Positions 19,260-29,904 are shown, counted from the stretch's first letter. The stretch: 64,000 bases of DNA from an uncultured Neomegalonema sp. (GCA_937957975.1 CALFFK010000001.1:1-64000); one strand, 5' to 3'. Numbers and translations: made by a program. Notes: a model not told the origin generated them from the letters alone.

Positions 19260-19264
19260 GCATC

Positions 19265-20506
19265 ATGGCAAAATCGAAGATCCTGTACCTCGCCCACCGC
19301 ATTCCTTACCCCCCCCACAAGGGTGAGAAGCTGCGAGCCTATAATCTCATCAAGGGGTTGGCAGAAAAGTACGATGTCTTTCTCGGCGCACCGGTGGATG
19401 ACCCCGATGACTGGCAGCATCGCCATGCGCTGGACGATATTTGCTTCGAAACCTGCATTGCCGACGGGCGCGGACGCTCTCGTCAGCGGGCGGCGGTCGA
19501 GGCAGTCGCGCGGCGGGAGCCAGTGTCCTTTGCCTATTTCCGTCACAAGGCATTGACCGAGTGGGTGCGCAAGGTGACGCGCGAACACCGCTTCGAAGCG
19601 GTGATCCTGTATTCGTCGGGAACCGCGCCGTATCTGGCAGCGATGGATAAACAGCCCGAACGCCTGATTGTCGATTTCGTCGATGTGGATTCCGAGAAAT
19701 GGCGCGTACTTGGCGAGACGCAGGGCGGTGTCATGGGTAAGGTTTATGCCCGCGAAGCCGTGCTGATGCGCGATGCGGAACGAAAACTCGCCCAACGCGC
19801 GGATGCGAGCCTGTTCGTCACCGATAACGAAGCGGCCCTGTTTGAACGTGTGACTGGCATAAGCCAGCGCGTTCATACCATCGGCAACGGGGTGGAGCTG
19901 GAGGGCTGGCAAGATGCCGATGCCCTGCCCTCGCCCTATCCGAATGATGGTCATGCGCGGGTGATCTTTACCGGCGCAATGGATTACGTACCCAATATCG
20001 AGGCCGTGACATGGTTCGCAGAACAGGCAATGCCGCGTCTGCGTGAATCGGGGCGCAAAGTCACGTTCGTGATCGCGGGATCAAACCCGGCCAAGGCCGT
20101 TCTGGCCCTCGCGCGCGATGACGTTGAGGTAACGGGCCGCGTGCCGGATATGAAACCCTATCTCATCCACGCCAACCTCGCCGTCGCCCCGCTGCAACTG
20201 GCTCGCGGCGTACAAAACAAGGTGCTGGAGGCCATGGCAGCACGCTTGCCTGCCGTTGTCACCGAGGCGGCACTTGATGGGATTGATGCAAAGGACGGCG
20301 ATGCCGTAACAGTCGCCGCAACCGGCGCGGAATTTGCACACGCGATCACGACACTACTGGATGATCCGGCCCGCGCCGCTGCCCTCGCCGGGAATGCACG
20401 CAGACTGATCGAAAAGGATTATAGTTGGGCGGCACGGGTCGAAACGCTGGAGCAGGCCATCATCAGCATTGACCCCATCGCCGCATCATCGCGGAGAGCA
20501 GCATGA
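19265..20506 (+). CDS. PEP-CTERM/XrtA-associated glycosyltransferase (TIGR03087 family)
   Basis: MAKSKILYLAHRIPYPPHKGEKLRAYNLIKGLAEKYDVFLGAPVDDPDDW...; GT1-like C-terminal half. Confidence 0.9.
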   Translation: MAKSKILYLAHRIPYPPHKGEKLRAYNLIKGLAEKYDVFLGAPVDDPDDWQHRHALDDICFETCIADGRGRSRQRAAVEAVARREPVSFAYFRHKALTEWVRKVTREHRFEAVILYSSGTAPYLAAMDKQPERLIVDFVDVDSEKWRVLGETQGGVMGKVYAREAVLMRDAERKLAQRADASLFVTDNEAALFERVTGISQRVHTIGNGVELEGWQDADALPSPYPNDGHARVIFTGAMDYVPNIEAVTWFAEQAMPRLRESGRKVTFVIAGSNPAKAVLALARDDVEVTGRVPDMKPYLIHANLAVAPLQLARGVQNKVLEAMAARLPAVVTEAALDGIDAKDGDAVTVAATGAEFAHAITTLLDDPARAAALAGNARRLIEKDYSWAARVETLEQAIISIDPIAASSRRAA

Positions 20507-22065
20507 CCACGACCGACTACTCAGAGATTTCCTCACCCGGAAAGACGCAAACAAGCCCATTCGTGCGTTTTGCCATCATGGTCGTCGTCTTGTGCGTGGC
20601 CCAGTTCGAAACACTGGCGAGCATGATCGACATATGGTGGCACACGACAACCTACAATCACGGTTTCCTCGTTGCCCCGGTCAGTGCTTATCTGGTTTGG
20701 CGGCGACGCGCGGAGGTGGCAACACTTATGCTCATCCCTGCCCTCAGTGCCCTGGTCCCCCTGGCCGGGTTTGCGACGCTGTGGTTCGTGGGTGAGATCG
20801 CCGGGATAAACCTGTTGCGCCATGTTGGCTTCGTCGGCGCATTGATGTCGCTCGTGCCGCTCTGTCTGGGATGGGATTTCGCGCAACGTTTCCGGTTTTC
20901 GATTCTCTTTCTCGCCTTCATGGTCCCCTTCGGGGATTTCGCGATTCCGGCGCTTCAGGAACTCACGGCAGATGTCTCCGTCTGGTTTCTGCAATTGAGT
21001 GGTGTATCGGTCTATCGCGAAGGCCTGATGATCGAATTGTCATCGGGTCTTTGGGAGGTCGCAGAAGCCTGTGCTGGCATCCGCTTTCTGATTGCCAACA
21101 TCTTCGTCGCCTTCGTCTTTGCCTATCTCAGTTATGACAAAGCCTGGAAATGGGCGCTGTTCCTGACATTGGCCGTCGTCATCCCCGTGTTGGCCAATTG
21201 CATCCGGGCCTATGGCATTATGATGTTGGCCCATATGACCGATAATGCACTGGCGGTGGGCGTGGATCATCTCGTCTACGGCTGGGTGTTTTTCTCGTTC
21301 GTTATGCTGCTGATGCTCTGGGTGGGGGGGCGTTTTGCCGACCGCGTGATCGAAGATCCGGCGATAAAACCTCACAATGATCGCGCGCCTGTCTTGCAGC
21401 AGGGAACGCTTGCCGCCCTGATCGCAGGATCGCTGGTCCTGACGGGTGGCCCTGCTGTCGCAGCCCTGACCGACCCGGTTGCCGAGCCCCTGCCACAGGA
21501 AATCATTACGCGGATCGTACCAGCAGGTTGGCAGATTCTGCCCGTCGATGCCGAAGCAATTGATCATTGGGCACCACGCTTCGATACTGCCGACAAGGCG
21601 GAACGTCTGCGCCTGACCCGTGGCGTGCACGAGGTAGATCTCTTCGTCGCCGCCTGGACGCATGAGCGTGAAGGGGCGGAAGCATTGCATTGGTCGAACC
21701 GTTTCGATGATGACGAAATCTGGAAGCGATCAAATCTTGGCACCACGACACTGCAAACCGGAAACACCGGCCTGCCCGCAATGGCACGGCGCGATGAGTT
21801 GACCCATTATGTGATGTCGGAGACAGGCACGACATTCTCGTCCCGCATCGTGGCATCATGGGTTTCAGCGGGAGGCGTGCTGACCGCCGATCCAAAAGCA
21901 ACAAAAATGGCACAATTGCGCACGCGCCTGATGGGTGGTGCATCCGCAACGGCGGTGATCGCGGTTTCGGCGCAATACGACAAGCAGGAAGATCGCGATC
22001 AGGCGATCGCAGCAATGGAAGCGTTGCTTGCCGATATGGATTCATTGACCGGATTGCTCGACTGA
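20503..22065 (+). CDS. xrtA: Exosortase A fused to a C-terminal EpsI domain
   Basis: Multi-TM; SGLWEVAEACAGIRFLIANIFVAFVFAY (catalytic Cys), NCIRAYGIMMLAHMTDNALAVGVDHLVYGWVFF (Arg/His); soluble C-terminal EpsI-like domain. Confidence 0.93.
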   Translation: MTTTDYSEISSPGKTQTSPFVRFAIMVVVLCVAQFETLASMIDIWWHTTTYNHGFLVAPVSAYLVWRRRAEVATLMLIPALSALVPLAGFATLWFVGEIAGINLLRHVGFVGALMSLVPLCLGWDFAQRFRFSILFLAFMVPFGDFAIPALQELTADVSVWFLQLSGVSVYREGLMIELSSGLWEVAEACAGIRFLIANIFVAFVFAYLSYDKAWKWALFLTLAVVIPVLANCIRAYGIMMLAHMTDNALAVGVDHLVYGWVFFSFVMLLMLWVGGRFADRVIEDPAIKPHNDRAPVLQQGTLAALIAGSLVLTGGPAVAALTDPVAEPLPQEIITRIVPAGWQILPVDAEAIDHWAPRFDTADKAERLRLTRGVHEVDLFVAAWTHEREGAEALHWSNRFDDDEIWKRSNLGTTTLQTGNTGLPAMARRDELTHYVMSETGTTFSSRIVASWVSAGGVLTADPKATKMAQLRTRLMGGASATAVIAVSAQYDKQEDRDQAIAAMEALLADMDSLTGLLD

Positions 22066-23975
22066 TGTGCGGGATTGCGGGTATTATCGACCTAAAGGGG
22101 CGCCAGGCAGTATCGCCCGCGCGCCTGAAAGCCATGACCGACGCCATCGCGCGGCGCGGCCCCGATGGAGAGGGCCGTTGGTTCGCCCCCGGCGTTGGCC
22201 TTGGACATCGCCGTCTCGCAATCATTGACCCGGAAGGGGGCGAACAGCCTTTCGTCAGCGCGGATGGGCGCACCGCACTTGTCTTCAATGGCATGATCTA
22301 CAATTTCCGCGCTCTGCGCAGCGAGCTGGAAGCCGAAGGTGCAATCTTTACCACCGATTGCGATACCGAAGTCCTGCTGCATGGCTGGCGCATCTGGGGC
22401 GAGGCGGTAGTACCTCGCCTCGACGGTTTTTTCGCCGCCGCAATCTGGGATGAGGACCGCGAAAGCCTGTTCCTGTTGCGGGATCGCTGGGGCAAGAAGC
22501 CCTTCTATTACACACGCACCACAGCGGGCGAATTGTTGTTCGGCTCTGACCTCGATGCGGTGCTTGCGGGGTTGGACGGGGTTCCATCCATTCGGCGCGA
22601 TGCCCTGGCGGATTATCTGGCGCTAGGCTATGTGCCGGAACCAAAATCAATCTTTCAGGGCGTTGAAAAGTTGCCCCCCGCCCATGTGCTGCGACTGGAC
22701 CGTGGCGGTGAGATGCGGGAGCCGCAGAAATACTGGACGATCTGCATCCACCCCGAAGGTAACACCACGTTGGACGCCGCAGTAGAGCAACTGACCCCTC
22801 TTCTGCGTTCAGCGGTTCGCAAGCGGCTGGTGGCCGACGTGCCGCTGGGAACATTCCTGTCGGGTGGCGTGGACAGCGCGGCAATGCTCGCAATTGCCAG
22901 CGATATTCGGGGGCCAGGGCTGGATGCCTGCACAATGGGTTTCGATAACCCCGCACTGGATGAAACCGATTTGGCGGCAACAGTCGCCCAACGGCACGGG
23001 GCGCGGCACCACGTCGAAAAGGTCACGGCGGATGCCATGGCCAATCTCGACGGATTGGGCGCGACCTTCAGCGAACCATTCGCTGATGCCTCTGCCATGC
23101 CGACGCTGCATCTCTGCGCCATGGCCTCGCGGCATGTGAAGGTCGCGCTATCAGGCGATGGCGGTGATGAATTATTCGCCGGGTACCGTCGCTATCCATA
23201 TCATCTGGCCGAAGAGAATTTGAAAGCGCGAATGCCCACATGGGCCGGTCGCGGATTATTCGGGCCTCTGGCCAAAGCCTATCCTGCAATGCCCAATGCC
23301 CCCCGCATTTTGCGTGCGAAATCCACGTTTGAGTCATTGGCGACCGACGCCATGGGCGGCCTGTTTCGCGCCACTGCTATATTGCGTGAGAATGATCGTG
23401 ACCGCTTGCTCGGATCAGACGCCCGCATTGATGCCTATTCGACCGCCGATCTGCTGCGCTCTCATGCAGCGGATGCCAATACCGACGATCCTCTGGCCCG
23501 TGCGCAATACGTGGATTTGATGACATGGCTGCCGGGACGAATGCTGGTAAAGGTAGACCGGGCAAGCATGGCAACGGGTGTCGAGGTGCGTAATCCCTTG
23601 TTGGATGTTGATCTTGCCAACTGGGCCGCCCGCCTGCCGACAGACATCAAACTGGATGGGTTTTCCGGTAAGCGCGTTCTCAAGGCCGCGTTGCGTGCGC
23701 ATGTTCCCGATACGATTCTCGATGCGAAAAAACGCGGATTTGTCGCGCCTATCGGTAGCTGGATGACCGGGCGTTTTGCGGGAGAGATGGAACGCCTTAC
23801 CGAAAAATCGATCCTGCTCGACGCCGGATTGGTCGAGCGCGATGCCTTGCGTGGATTGTGGAATGATCTGAAAGATGGCCGCGCCGATACAAGCCGCGCA
23901 CTCTGGACAGTATTGATGCTTGATCGTTTCATTGCAAAAATGGACGATTCAGCGCGGCAGGATAGAGCAGCTTAA
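22065..23975 (+). CDS. XrtA/PEP-CTERM system amidotransferase (asparagine synthase-like, TIGR03108)
   Basis: MCGIAGIIDLKGRQAVSPARLKAMTDAIARRGPDGEG: class-II glutaminase N-terminus; SGGVDSAAMLAIAS PP-loop. Confidence 0.93.
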   Translation: MCGIAGIIDLKGRQAVSPARLKAMTDAIARRGPDGEGRWFAPGVGLGHRRLAIIDPEGGEQPFVSADGRTALVFNGMIYNFRALRSELEAEGAIFTTDCDTEVLLHGWRIWGEAVVPRLDGFFAAAIWDEDRESLFLLRDRWGKKPFYYTRTTAGELLFGSDLDAVLAGLDGVPSIRRDALADYLALGYVPEPKSIFQGVEKLPPAHVLRLDRGGEMREPQKYWTICIHPEGNTTLDAAVEQLTPLLRSAVRKRLVADVPLGTFLSGGVDSAAMLAIASDIRGPGLDACTMGFDNPALDETDLAATVAQRHGARHHVEKVTADAMANLDGLGATFSEPFADASAMPTLHLCAMASRHVKVALSGDGGDELFAGYRRYPYHLAEENLKARMPTWAGRGLFGPLAKAYPAMPNAPRILRAKSTFESLATDAMGGLFRATAILRENDRDRLLGSDARIDAYSTADLLRSHAADANTDDPLARAQYVDLMTWLPGRMLVKVDRASMATGVEVRNPLLDVDLANWAARLPTDIKLDGFSGKRVLKAALRAHVPDTILDAKKRGFVAPIGSWMTGRFAGEMERLTEKSILLDAGLVERDALRGLWNDLKDGRADTSRALWTVLMLDRFIAKMDDSARQDRAA

Positions 23976-24036
23976 GCTGTGCGAAACTTCCCTTCTGCAT
24001 GGTGTGCGCGGTACACACATTCAGTCGGAGCCCCCC

Positions 24037-26772
24037 ATGTCGCGACATCCCCTTACCGCCCTTGCAATCGCCCTTGCCTTAACCGGCGGTACGGTTGCAA
24101 CATCTGCACCCGTTCTTGCCAAAGCCTATGCCAAAGGCACGGATGAGACATTCACTCGCGCCGAAAAGCTGTTCGATGCCCGTAAATTCCGCGATGCCTC
24201 AATCGAGCTGAAGAACGTGTTGCGCTCGAATCCCGACCATGCCCCTGCACGCTTGGTGTTGGGAAAAATCGCGCTGCTTGGTGGTGATCTGGAGACAGCA
24301 GAGAAAGAAGTCGGGCGATCCCACCGCCTCGCACCAACTGACGAAAGCTCCATTCTCATGGGAGAAATCGCCCTGCAACGCGGCAAACCGGACGAAGCGT
24401 TGGCGGTGGTCGCAGGTGGTGCAGAAACCGATGATCTAATGGCCCAAAAACTGGTGATCCGTTCGGCGTCCCTCGTCGAACTTGACCGGTTGGATGAAGC
24501 CGAAAAGGCGAATCATGACATCCTCGCCATCGATTCCCGTCGGGTGGAGGGCCATTTTGGTCTGGCCCGCGTCTATGCCGCCCGGAAGGATTATGTTCGC
24601 GCCACGGACAAGGTGGACGAGATCGTAAAAGGCAAGCCTGATTATGCGCCGGGCTGGATTTTGCGCGGTGAAGTCTCGCTCATTACCGGCGACAAGCACG
24701 CCGCCTTCATTTCCTTTGACAAGGCCGTCGCGCTTCAGCCGAACGATATCAGTCCACTGATTTCGCGCGCGCGGGCATCGCTGGCGAATGGCGACATCGA
24801 GCAAGCGCGGATAGACGCCAAAGCTATCGCAAAGCTGTCATCCGATGCGCCCATCGTTCATTATCTCGACGGAGCGATTGCTTTCGCTGAAGGCGATTAC
24901 GACGCTGCAAACAACAGCTTTACACAGCTTCAGCGTAGCTTCGACCGCTTTGCCCCGGCTGTACTTCTCGGCGCGCTCATCAAGACAGAGCGGAAAGAAT
25001 ACAATCAGGCCGATTCCCTGTTCCTGCGTTATATCGCGATGGAGCCGGACAATCTTGATGCGCGACGCGCCCTCGCAAACGTACGTATGAGGATGGGTCA
25101 ACCAAGCAATGCCGTTGATATTCTCAGGAAACTGCTGGCCGAGACACCGGATGACACGGGCACACGGCGTCGGCTGGCGAGCGCGTATCTGACGCTCGAC
25201 CAGTTCGGTGATGCGCGCGAACAATTCGAAGTGCTGCTGGAAACCGGCAATCCCACCGAACAACGTCATGCACGCAACGCATTGACCCTGCTCGATCCTG
25301 GCTCAAAAGACGATCCAGCCTTTCGCATTGCACTTTTGAAAGCGAGCAATGCCCTCGCCAATAACGATCCAGATGAGGCAGAGAGCGCACTAGACGCCCT
25401 GCCCGGTGAGACACAACGGGCAGCGCGCGTGTTGGCTATGCGTGGTGGGATCGAGGCAACCCGTGGCAATTCCGATACCGCCCGCCGTCAACTTAATGCG
25501 GCCCTATCGGCAGAACCCGAACTGCTCGCGGCGCATGTCGCTCTCGAACAGCTTGATCCTTCCCCCGGCACGAGCATCGAACGCCTGCGGAAGATGGTCG
25601 CCAGCAATCCGCGCAGCGAATTTCTCACCATGCGCCTTGCACGTAGTCTCGCTGATAGCGGGCGCAGCAATGAGGCAATGACGATACTCTCCGAAGGTAT
25701 AAAACGCCTGCCAAATTCAACTGGCCTTTCAACGACCTACATTAGCGGCGCTATCCTGTCCGGACGCAGTGATGATGTTACCCGCGAAGCCTTGCGCCTT
25801 GCCTCGATGAAGAACGCATCCCCCGAAGAGCTGTCTTTTGCGGCAACCTCATTGATGGATGCAAAAGCAGGCGAAGCGGCGGTAAAGGCCGCAGATCGTT
25901 TGGTAAAAATGTCGCCAGATGCCCCCCGCGCAGCCGTAATTCAGGCCGAAGCATTGGCATTGGCGGGTCGTCACAATGATGCTTATGCCGCCTTGCGTCG
26001 TGGTTTGAAACGCTGGCCGGGTCATGCGGGCGTCGCCGGAACCATGGCAAACCTTGCTGTCAAACAACGCGACGCAGGCGTTGCGAAGGAAGCGGCGCAG
26101 GCACTCTCGCGCCGTGATGCCGGGGCTGCCGCCCGCCTTCTTGCCCATGTCGCTGCGGAAATGGGCAATCCTGCCGATGGGGTCGGGATTCTGGAAAAGG
26201 CCATGGGCCAGAAACCGGATGGTCGCACTGCCACGGCCCTTTATGGCGCACGCGTTCGGGCCGGACAGGACGATGCGGCCAAGAAGGGGCTGAAAGACTG
26301 GATCGCGAAGAACCCACGCGACCGGGGAGCCATTATAACCTACGCAACCGCCCTGATGGATCGCGGGGATTATAAAGAGGCCGAAACCGCCTACGCTGAC
26401 TTCCTGAAGCTGGAGCCAGGCAATCCGGTGGCGTTGAACAACTACGCATGGTTGCGCCATCGCTCGGAACGCCCCGATGCACTGGATTACGCCGAGCGCG
26501 CCTTTGAGGCCGCTGGCGGCGCACCGGAAGTTGCCGACACCTATGGCTGGATGCTGGTCGAGTACGGCAAGCTGGATCGCGGTCTTGCGCTTCTGGCACG
26601 GGCGGCAAAGATAGCGCCGGACAACCCCGAAATCGGCTACCACTATGCAGCCGCCCTTTCGAAAGCGGGCAGGGGTGCAGAGGCGCGCACCATCCTGACC
26701 GGCGTTCTCGACAATAGCGGCAAGTTTGCGGCGCGCGGTGATGCGGAATCGCTGTTGTCAACGCTCCGCTGA
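24037..26772 (+). CDS. prsT: PEP-CTERM system TPR-repeat protein PrsT-like
   Basis: About 911 aa, signal peptide, many TPR repeats, located at the end of the XrtA cluster. Confidence 0.88.
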   Translation: MSRHPLTALAIALALTGGTVATSAPVLAKAYAKGTDETFTRAEKLFDARKFRDASIELKNVLRSNPDHAPARLVLGKIALLGGDLETAEKEVGRSHRLAPTDESSILMGEIALQRGKPDEALAVVAGGAETDDLMAQKLVIRSASLVELDRLDEAEKANHDILAIDSRRVEGHFGLARVYAARKDYVRATDKVDEIVKGKPDYAPGWILRGEVSLITGDKHAAFISFDKAVALQPNDISPLISRARASLANGDIEQARIDAKAIAKLSSDAPIVHYLDGAIAFAEGDYDAANNSFTQLQRSFDRFAPAVLLGALIKTERKEYNQADSLFLRYIAMEPDNLDARRALANVRMRMGQPSNAVDILRKLLAETPDDTGTRRRLASAYLTLDQFGDAREQFEVLLETGNPTEQRHARNALTLLDPGSKDDPAFRIALLKASNALANNDPDEAESALDALPGETQRAARVLAMRGGIEATRGNSDTARRQLNAALSAEPELLAAHVALEQLDPSPGTSIERLRKMVASNPRSEFLTMRLARSLADSGRSNEAMTILSEGIKRLPNSTGLSTTYISGAILSGRSDDVTREALRLASMKNASPEELSFAATSLMDAKAGEAAVKAADRLVKMSPDAPRAAVIQAEALALAGRHNDAYAALRRGLKRWPGHAGVAGTMANLAVKQRDAGVAKEAAQALSRRDAGAAARLLAHVAAEMGNPADGVGILEKAMGQKPDGRTATALYGARVRAGQDDAAKKGLKDWIAKNPRDRGAIITYATALMDRGDYKEAETAYADFLKLEPGNPVALNNYAWLRHRSERPDALDYAERAFEAAGGAPEVADTYGWMLVEYGKLDRGLALLARAAKIAPDNPEIGYHYAAALSKAGRGAEARTILTGVLDNSGKFAARGDAESLLSTLR

Positions 26773-27507
26773 TTGTCGGATCGTGCGGACAAGCACGAAA
26801 CTGATGGTCATCAACAGGAACCATGCGCCAAGCTTTCCAGGCGGGACGGGTTGCCATCCGTCCTGCTGTGAGGGGTAGAGCCAGGTTCCGGTGATCGAGC
26901 CGACATTCTCTGCGATATAAATGAGGATCGCGGCGAGAGCGAAAAAGGCAAGGACGGGCACGCGTGGTCCGTCCTTTCCAAATTGCGCCATGGTCGGCCC
27001 ATAGAGCAGCGCGATAATGACAAAGAGGCCAAGGCGAATATCCACCACATAATGGTGCGTGAAGAAATTCACATAGATCGCCACCGCCAGCAGGATCGCG
27101 GCCCATTGCGGGGGCGCACGATCCAGCCGCATATCACCCAGCCGCCAGAACCGCGCGATATAGCTGCCCACCGCCGAATACATGAAGCCGGTAAAGAGCG
27201 GAACGCCGCCAATGGCCAGCACCGATGCCTCCGGGTATTCCCATGAGCCGATGGCAGTTTTGAAAACTTCCATCACCACACCGACCACATGGAAAACGGC
27301 GATGACCTTCGCTTCACGCCATGTCTCGCGGCCTGTGGCCAACAGCCAGATTTGCGCCACCACCACCGCAATGAACAGAAAATCATAGCGATAGAGCAGC
27401 CAGTCATCCCGCCAAACGGCCTTGGTGGCGAACAGCAGCACGAGAATACCGATGCCGAAAATACCGGCACGGGCCTGTAGGCTGGCAAAGCGCCAAAGGG
27501 CGTTCAC
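26758..27507 (-). CDS. DUF817 family membrane protein
   Basis: FKTAIGSWEYPEASVLAIGGVPLFTGFMYSAVGSYIARFWRL...ENVGSITGTWLYPSQQDGWQPVPPGKLGAWFLLMTISFVLV, typical of DUF817. Confidence 0.88.
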   Translation of the reverse strand: MNALWRFASLQARAGIFGIGILVLLFATKAVWRDDWLLYRYDFLFIAVVVAQIWLLATGRETWREAKVIAVFHVVGVVMEVFKTAIGSWEYPEASVLAIGGVPLFTGFMYSAVGSYIARFWRLGDMRLDRAPPQWAAILLAVAIYVNFFTHHYVVDIRLGLFVIIALLYGPTMAQFGKDGPRVPVLAFFALAAILIYIAENVGSITGTWLYPSQQDGWQPVPPGKLGAWFLLMTISFVLVRTIRQSAER

Positions 27508-28283
27508 CGGCCTTCAAAGGCTGGCATCCGCTTTTCCAGAAAGGCGGTTGTGCCCTCCAGAAAATCGCGGGTTGCCGCCGCTTCGCCCTGCCCTTTTGCC
27601 TCAAGGGCGAGTTGGGTGGAGAAATCATTATCGAGGCTGGCGCGCATCGCCTTGCGGATCAGCGAGAATGACCGCGTTGGCCCCTTCGCCATGGCTCCGG
27701 TCAGGGCGCGGGCCTGATCCATCAATGTGTCATCGGGAACGGATTTCCAGATCAGCCCCCACTCGGCGGCGCGCTGGCCATCCACCGGCTCGGTTGTCAT
27801 GGCCATGCCCATGGCGCGAGCGAGGCCGACCTGTCGCGGCAAAAAATAGGTCAGCGCCACATCGGGCATCAGGCCGATACGCGCAAAGGCGATCACGAAT
27901 TGCGAGGCATGGCCCGCAATGACAATATCGCCCAGCAGGGCAAGGCTGGCCCCGGCCCCCGCCGCCGTGCCATTGACCGCCACCACGATGGGCAGATCAC
28001 ACTCCATGATCGCGCGGGCCATTGGCTCATATTCATCGCGCAGGGTGCGCTCGACATCGGGGATGCCGGTTTCACTCTCGCCCAGATCCTGACCGGAACA
28101 AAAGGCACGCCCTTCGCCTGTGATGAGGATTGCGCGGGCTTTTTCGGCCTGCGCCCGCTCGACCGCGTGCTTGAGTTCCGAACGCATGGCCGCATTCAAA
28201 CTGTTGAGCGTATCAGGCCGATCCAGCGTGATTTCGGCCACATCCCCGGCGAGGACGTATCGAATGACGGTATACCCGGTCAT
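27504..28283 (-). CDS. Enoyl-CoA hydratase/isomerase family (PaaG-like)
   Basis: MTGYTVIRYVLAGDVAEITLDRPDTLNSLNAAM...RAFCSGQDLGE...NGTAAGAGASLALLGDIVIA. Confidence 0.9.
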   Translation of the reverse strand: MTGYTVIRYVLAGDVAEITLDRPDTLNSLNAAMRSELKHAVERAQAEKARAILITGEGRAFCSGQDLGESETGIPDVERTLRDEYEPMARAIMECDLPIVVAVNGTAAGAGASLALLGDIVIAGHASQFVIAFARIGLMPDVALTYFLPRQVGLARAMGMAMTTEPVDGQRAAEWGLIWKSVPDDTLMDQARALTGAMAKGPTRSFSLIRKAMRASLDNDFSTQLALEAKGQGEAAATRDFLEGTTAFLEKRMPAFEGR

Positions 28284-28365
28284 GGGGCGCACTCCTGTCT
28301 GGTTGCCGGACAGGGGATACCAGACGCGCAACCGGGCGCAAGGGTGTCGTGGGGGTAAGGCAGGG

Positions 28366-29904
28366 TCAGTCGGTCAACACGCGCGCCGCGCCGAGACGGG
28401 GGATGAAGACTGTCAAACCGCCAACAAGGCAGATGAGTGCGAGTATCCAGACCAGCGCGGCAACGCTTGCGCCCTGCGCGCCGCCGTAAATGGCGGCATC
28501 GTACAGCAAACCGGCAAACCCGTTTTCACCCATCCAACGCGACAGAATATCCAGCATTCCCTTACCCGCCCATGCCGCACCAAAGGTGAGCAGAATCGCG
28601 GGGGCGAAGGCAAGAGCCGCACAGACCAGCGCCCATAGCACGGGAATATCGTCGTCAGGTCTGCCCTCGATTGCCGCCAGCTTGCGGCCCAACCCTGCCA
28701 ACCCCACGAGCGGGCGGGTAATGTAGCAAACCGCCGCCAGCGCGACATGCAGGAAGGTCGGCACAAGCGTTGAGAGCAGCATCAGCGTCCCCGCGATCCC
28801 CTCACCCCACGGGTCATGCCATGCGTCATCGACATATTTTTGCCAGTCAAGCCGGGCTTCACCAAGCCCGAACCAAAGATTCATCGCTTCCGCCGTTAAT
28901 GGCAGGAAGAAGGCCAACCCAACGAGACAGGCAAGCGCAAAGGCGATGTCGCCGCCGATCTCAACCATGGTCGATAGCCACAGGGGCAATCGCAAGCGTC
29001 CACGCCCCAGCGGCACTTCCCGCGCCGCCAAGCCCAATAACCAACGTGATGCGCCGACGGAAAGATGGTCAAATGCTGCGTTGATGAGCGGCAGCAAAAG
29101 CAGAACGACGATCCAGATGGTCAAAAGGGAGGTATTTACATCGAGGCCAAACAGGGGACCGGCTAAGGCTACGGCTACGGCTCCGGCTACGGCTCCGGCT
29201 ACGGCTCCGGCTCCGGCTACGGCTACGGCTCCGGCTCCGGCTACGGCTACGGCTCCGGCTACGGCTACGGCTACGGCTCCGGCTACGGCTCCGGCTGAGC
29301 TTCGAAAGATCGCTAACAGCACAAGGATTGCAACAAAGAAAAGTTCAAACCCCAGAAAATATAGACTTGTTCCCAATACCATACCGATGATCGCGCGCGG
29401 AGCAAGGGATGGCAAACCATACCGTCCCGCCTGACCATCGACCCAGCCATCGATCTCATCACTCTTTGTAATTACAGTCGCAAACAACGTTCCAACAATC
29501 ACCAAGCCGGTCAACCATCCAAGACGGGGCCAGAAACCAAGGGGTTTCCCGGCCTCATCCACCACCGGCAGCAATGTCTGCCCCCCCAGCGCCACCGCTG
29601 CACCCGCCAGATAGGCGACCCCAAGGCAGAGCACCGGATAGATAATCGCCACCTGCACGCAGCGCCCAAACGCCTGCCCGCCCAGCGGCGCATCGCCATA
29701 AACGCGCCTCGCCCAGACCAATCGCCCAAGCAAGGCACGACGATAAATCTGCCCTGTGTTTCCAGCTCGACGCAGAAATGCTATGAGGCGTTGGCGATTA
29801 CGGCGTCTTCCGACAAAAAACCACCATATCGGCAACATACCAACGATCAGCGCGACGATCACACCGCCCAGAACCGTGGCCCAGACCGTATCCCAAAATC
29901 CCAT
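28366..29904 (-). CDS. Multi-pass membrane protein of unknown function with an (AV/AG)n low-complexity segment
   Basis: MGFWDTVWATVLGGVIVALIVGMLPIWWFFV...; many hydrophobic segments; SSAGAVAGAVAVAVAGAVAVAGAGAVAVAGAGAVAGAVAGAVAVALAG. Confidence 0.75.
   Translation of the reverse strand: MGFWDTVWATVLGGVIVALIVGMLPIWWFFVGRRRNRQRLIAFLRRAGNTGQIYRRALLGRLVWARRVYGDAPLGGQAFGRCVQVAIIYPVLCLGVAYLAGAAVALGGQTLLPVVDEAGKPLGFWPRLGWLTGLVIVGTLFATVITKSDEIDGWVDGQAGRYGLPSLAPRAIIGMVLGTSLYFLGFELFFVAILVLLAIFRSSAGAVAGAVAVAVAGAVAVAGAGAVAVAGAGAVAGAVAGAVAVALAGPLFGLDVNTSLLTIWIVVLLLLPLINAAFDHLSVGASRWLLGLAAREVPLGRGRLRLPLWLSTMVEIGGDIAFALACLVGLAFFLPLTAEAMNLWFGLGEARLDWQKYVDDAWHDPWGEGIAGTLMLLSTLVPTFLHVALAAVCYITRPLVGLAGLGRKLAAIEGRPDDDIPVLWALVCAALAFAPAILLTFGAAWAGKGMLDILSRWMGENGFAGLLYDAAIYGGAQGASVAALVWILALICLVGGLTVFIPRLGAARVLTD
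29161..29298 (-). repeat. Hexanucleotide tandem array (about 23 units, GGCTAC/GGCTCC on plus strand) inside the membrane-protein gene
   Basis: Direct reading of ggctac/ggctcc units at 29161-29298; encodes V-A / G-A dipeptides on the minus strand. Confidence 0.95.

Noticed and set aside
18812-19264. N-terminal extension of the 564-aa glycosyltransferase ORF
   Set aside because: Overlaps the FemAB gene in another frame; the family N-terminus MAKSKILYLAHRIPYPPHKGEK at 19265 is the likely start.
28946-29434. 162-aa plus-strand ORF with APATAPATAP repeats
   Set aside because: It is the antisense reading of the hexanucleotide array within the membrane-protein gene.
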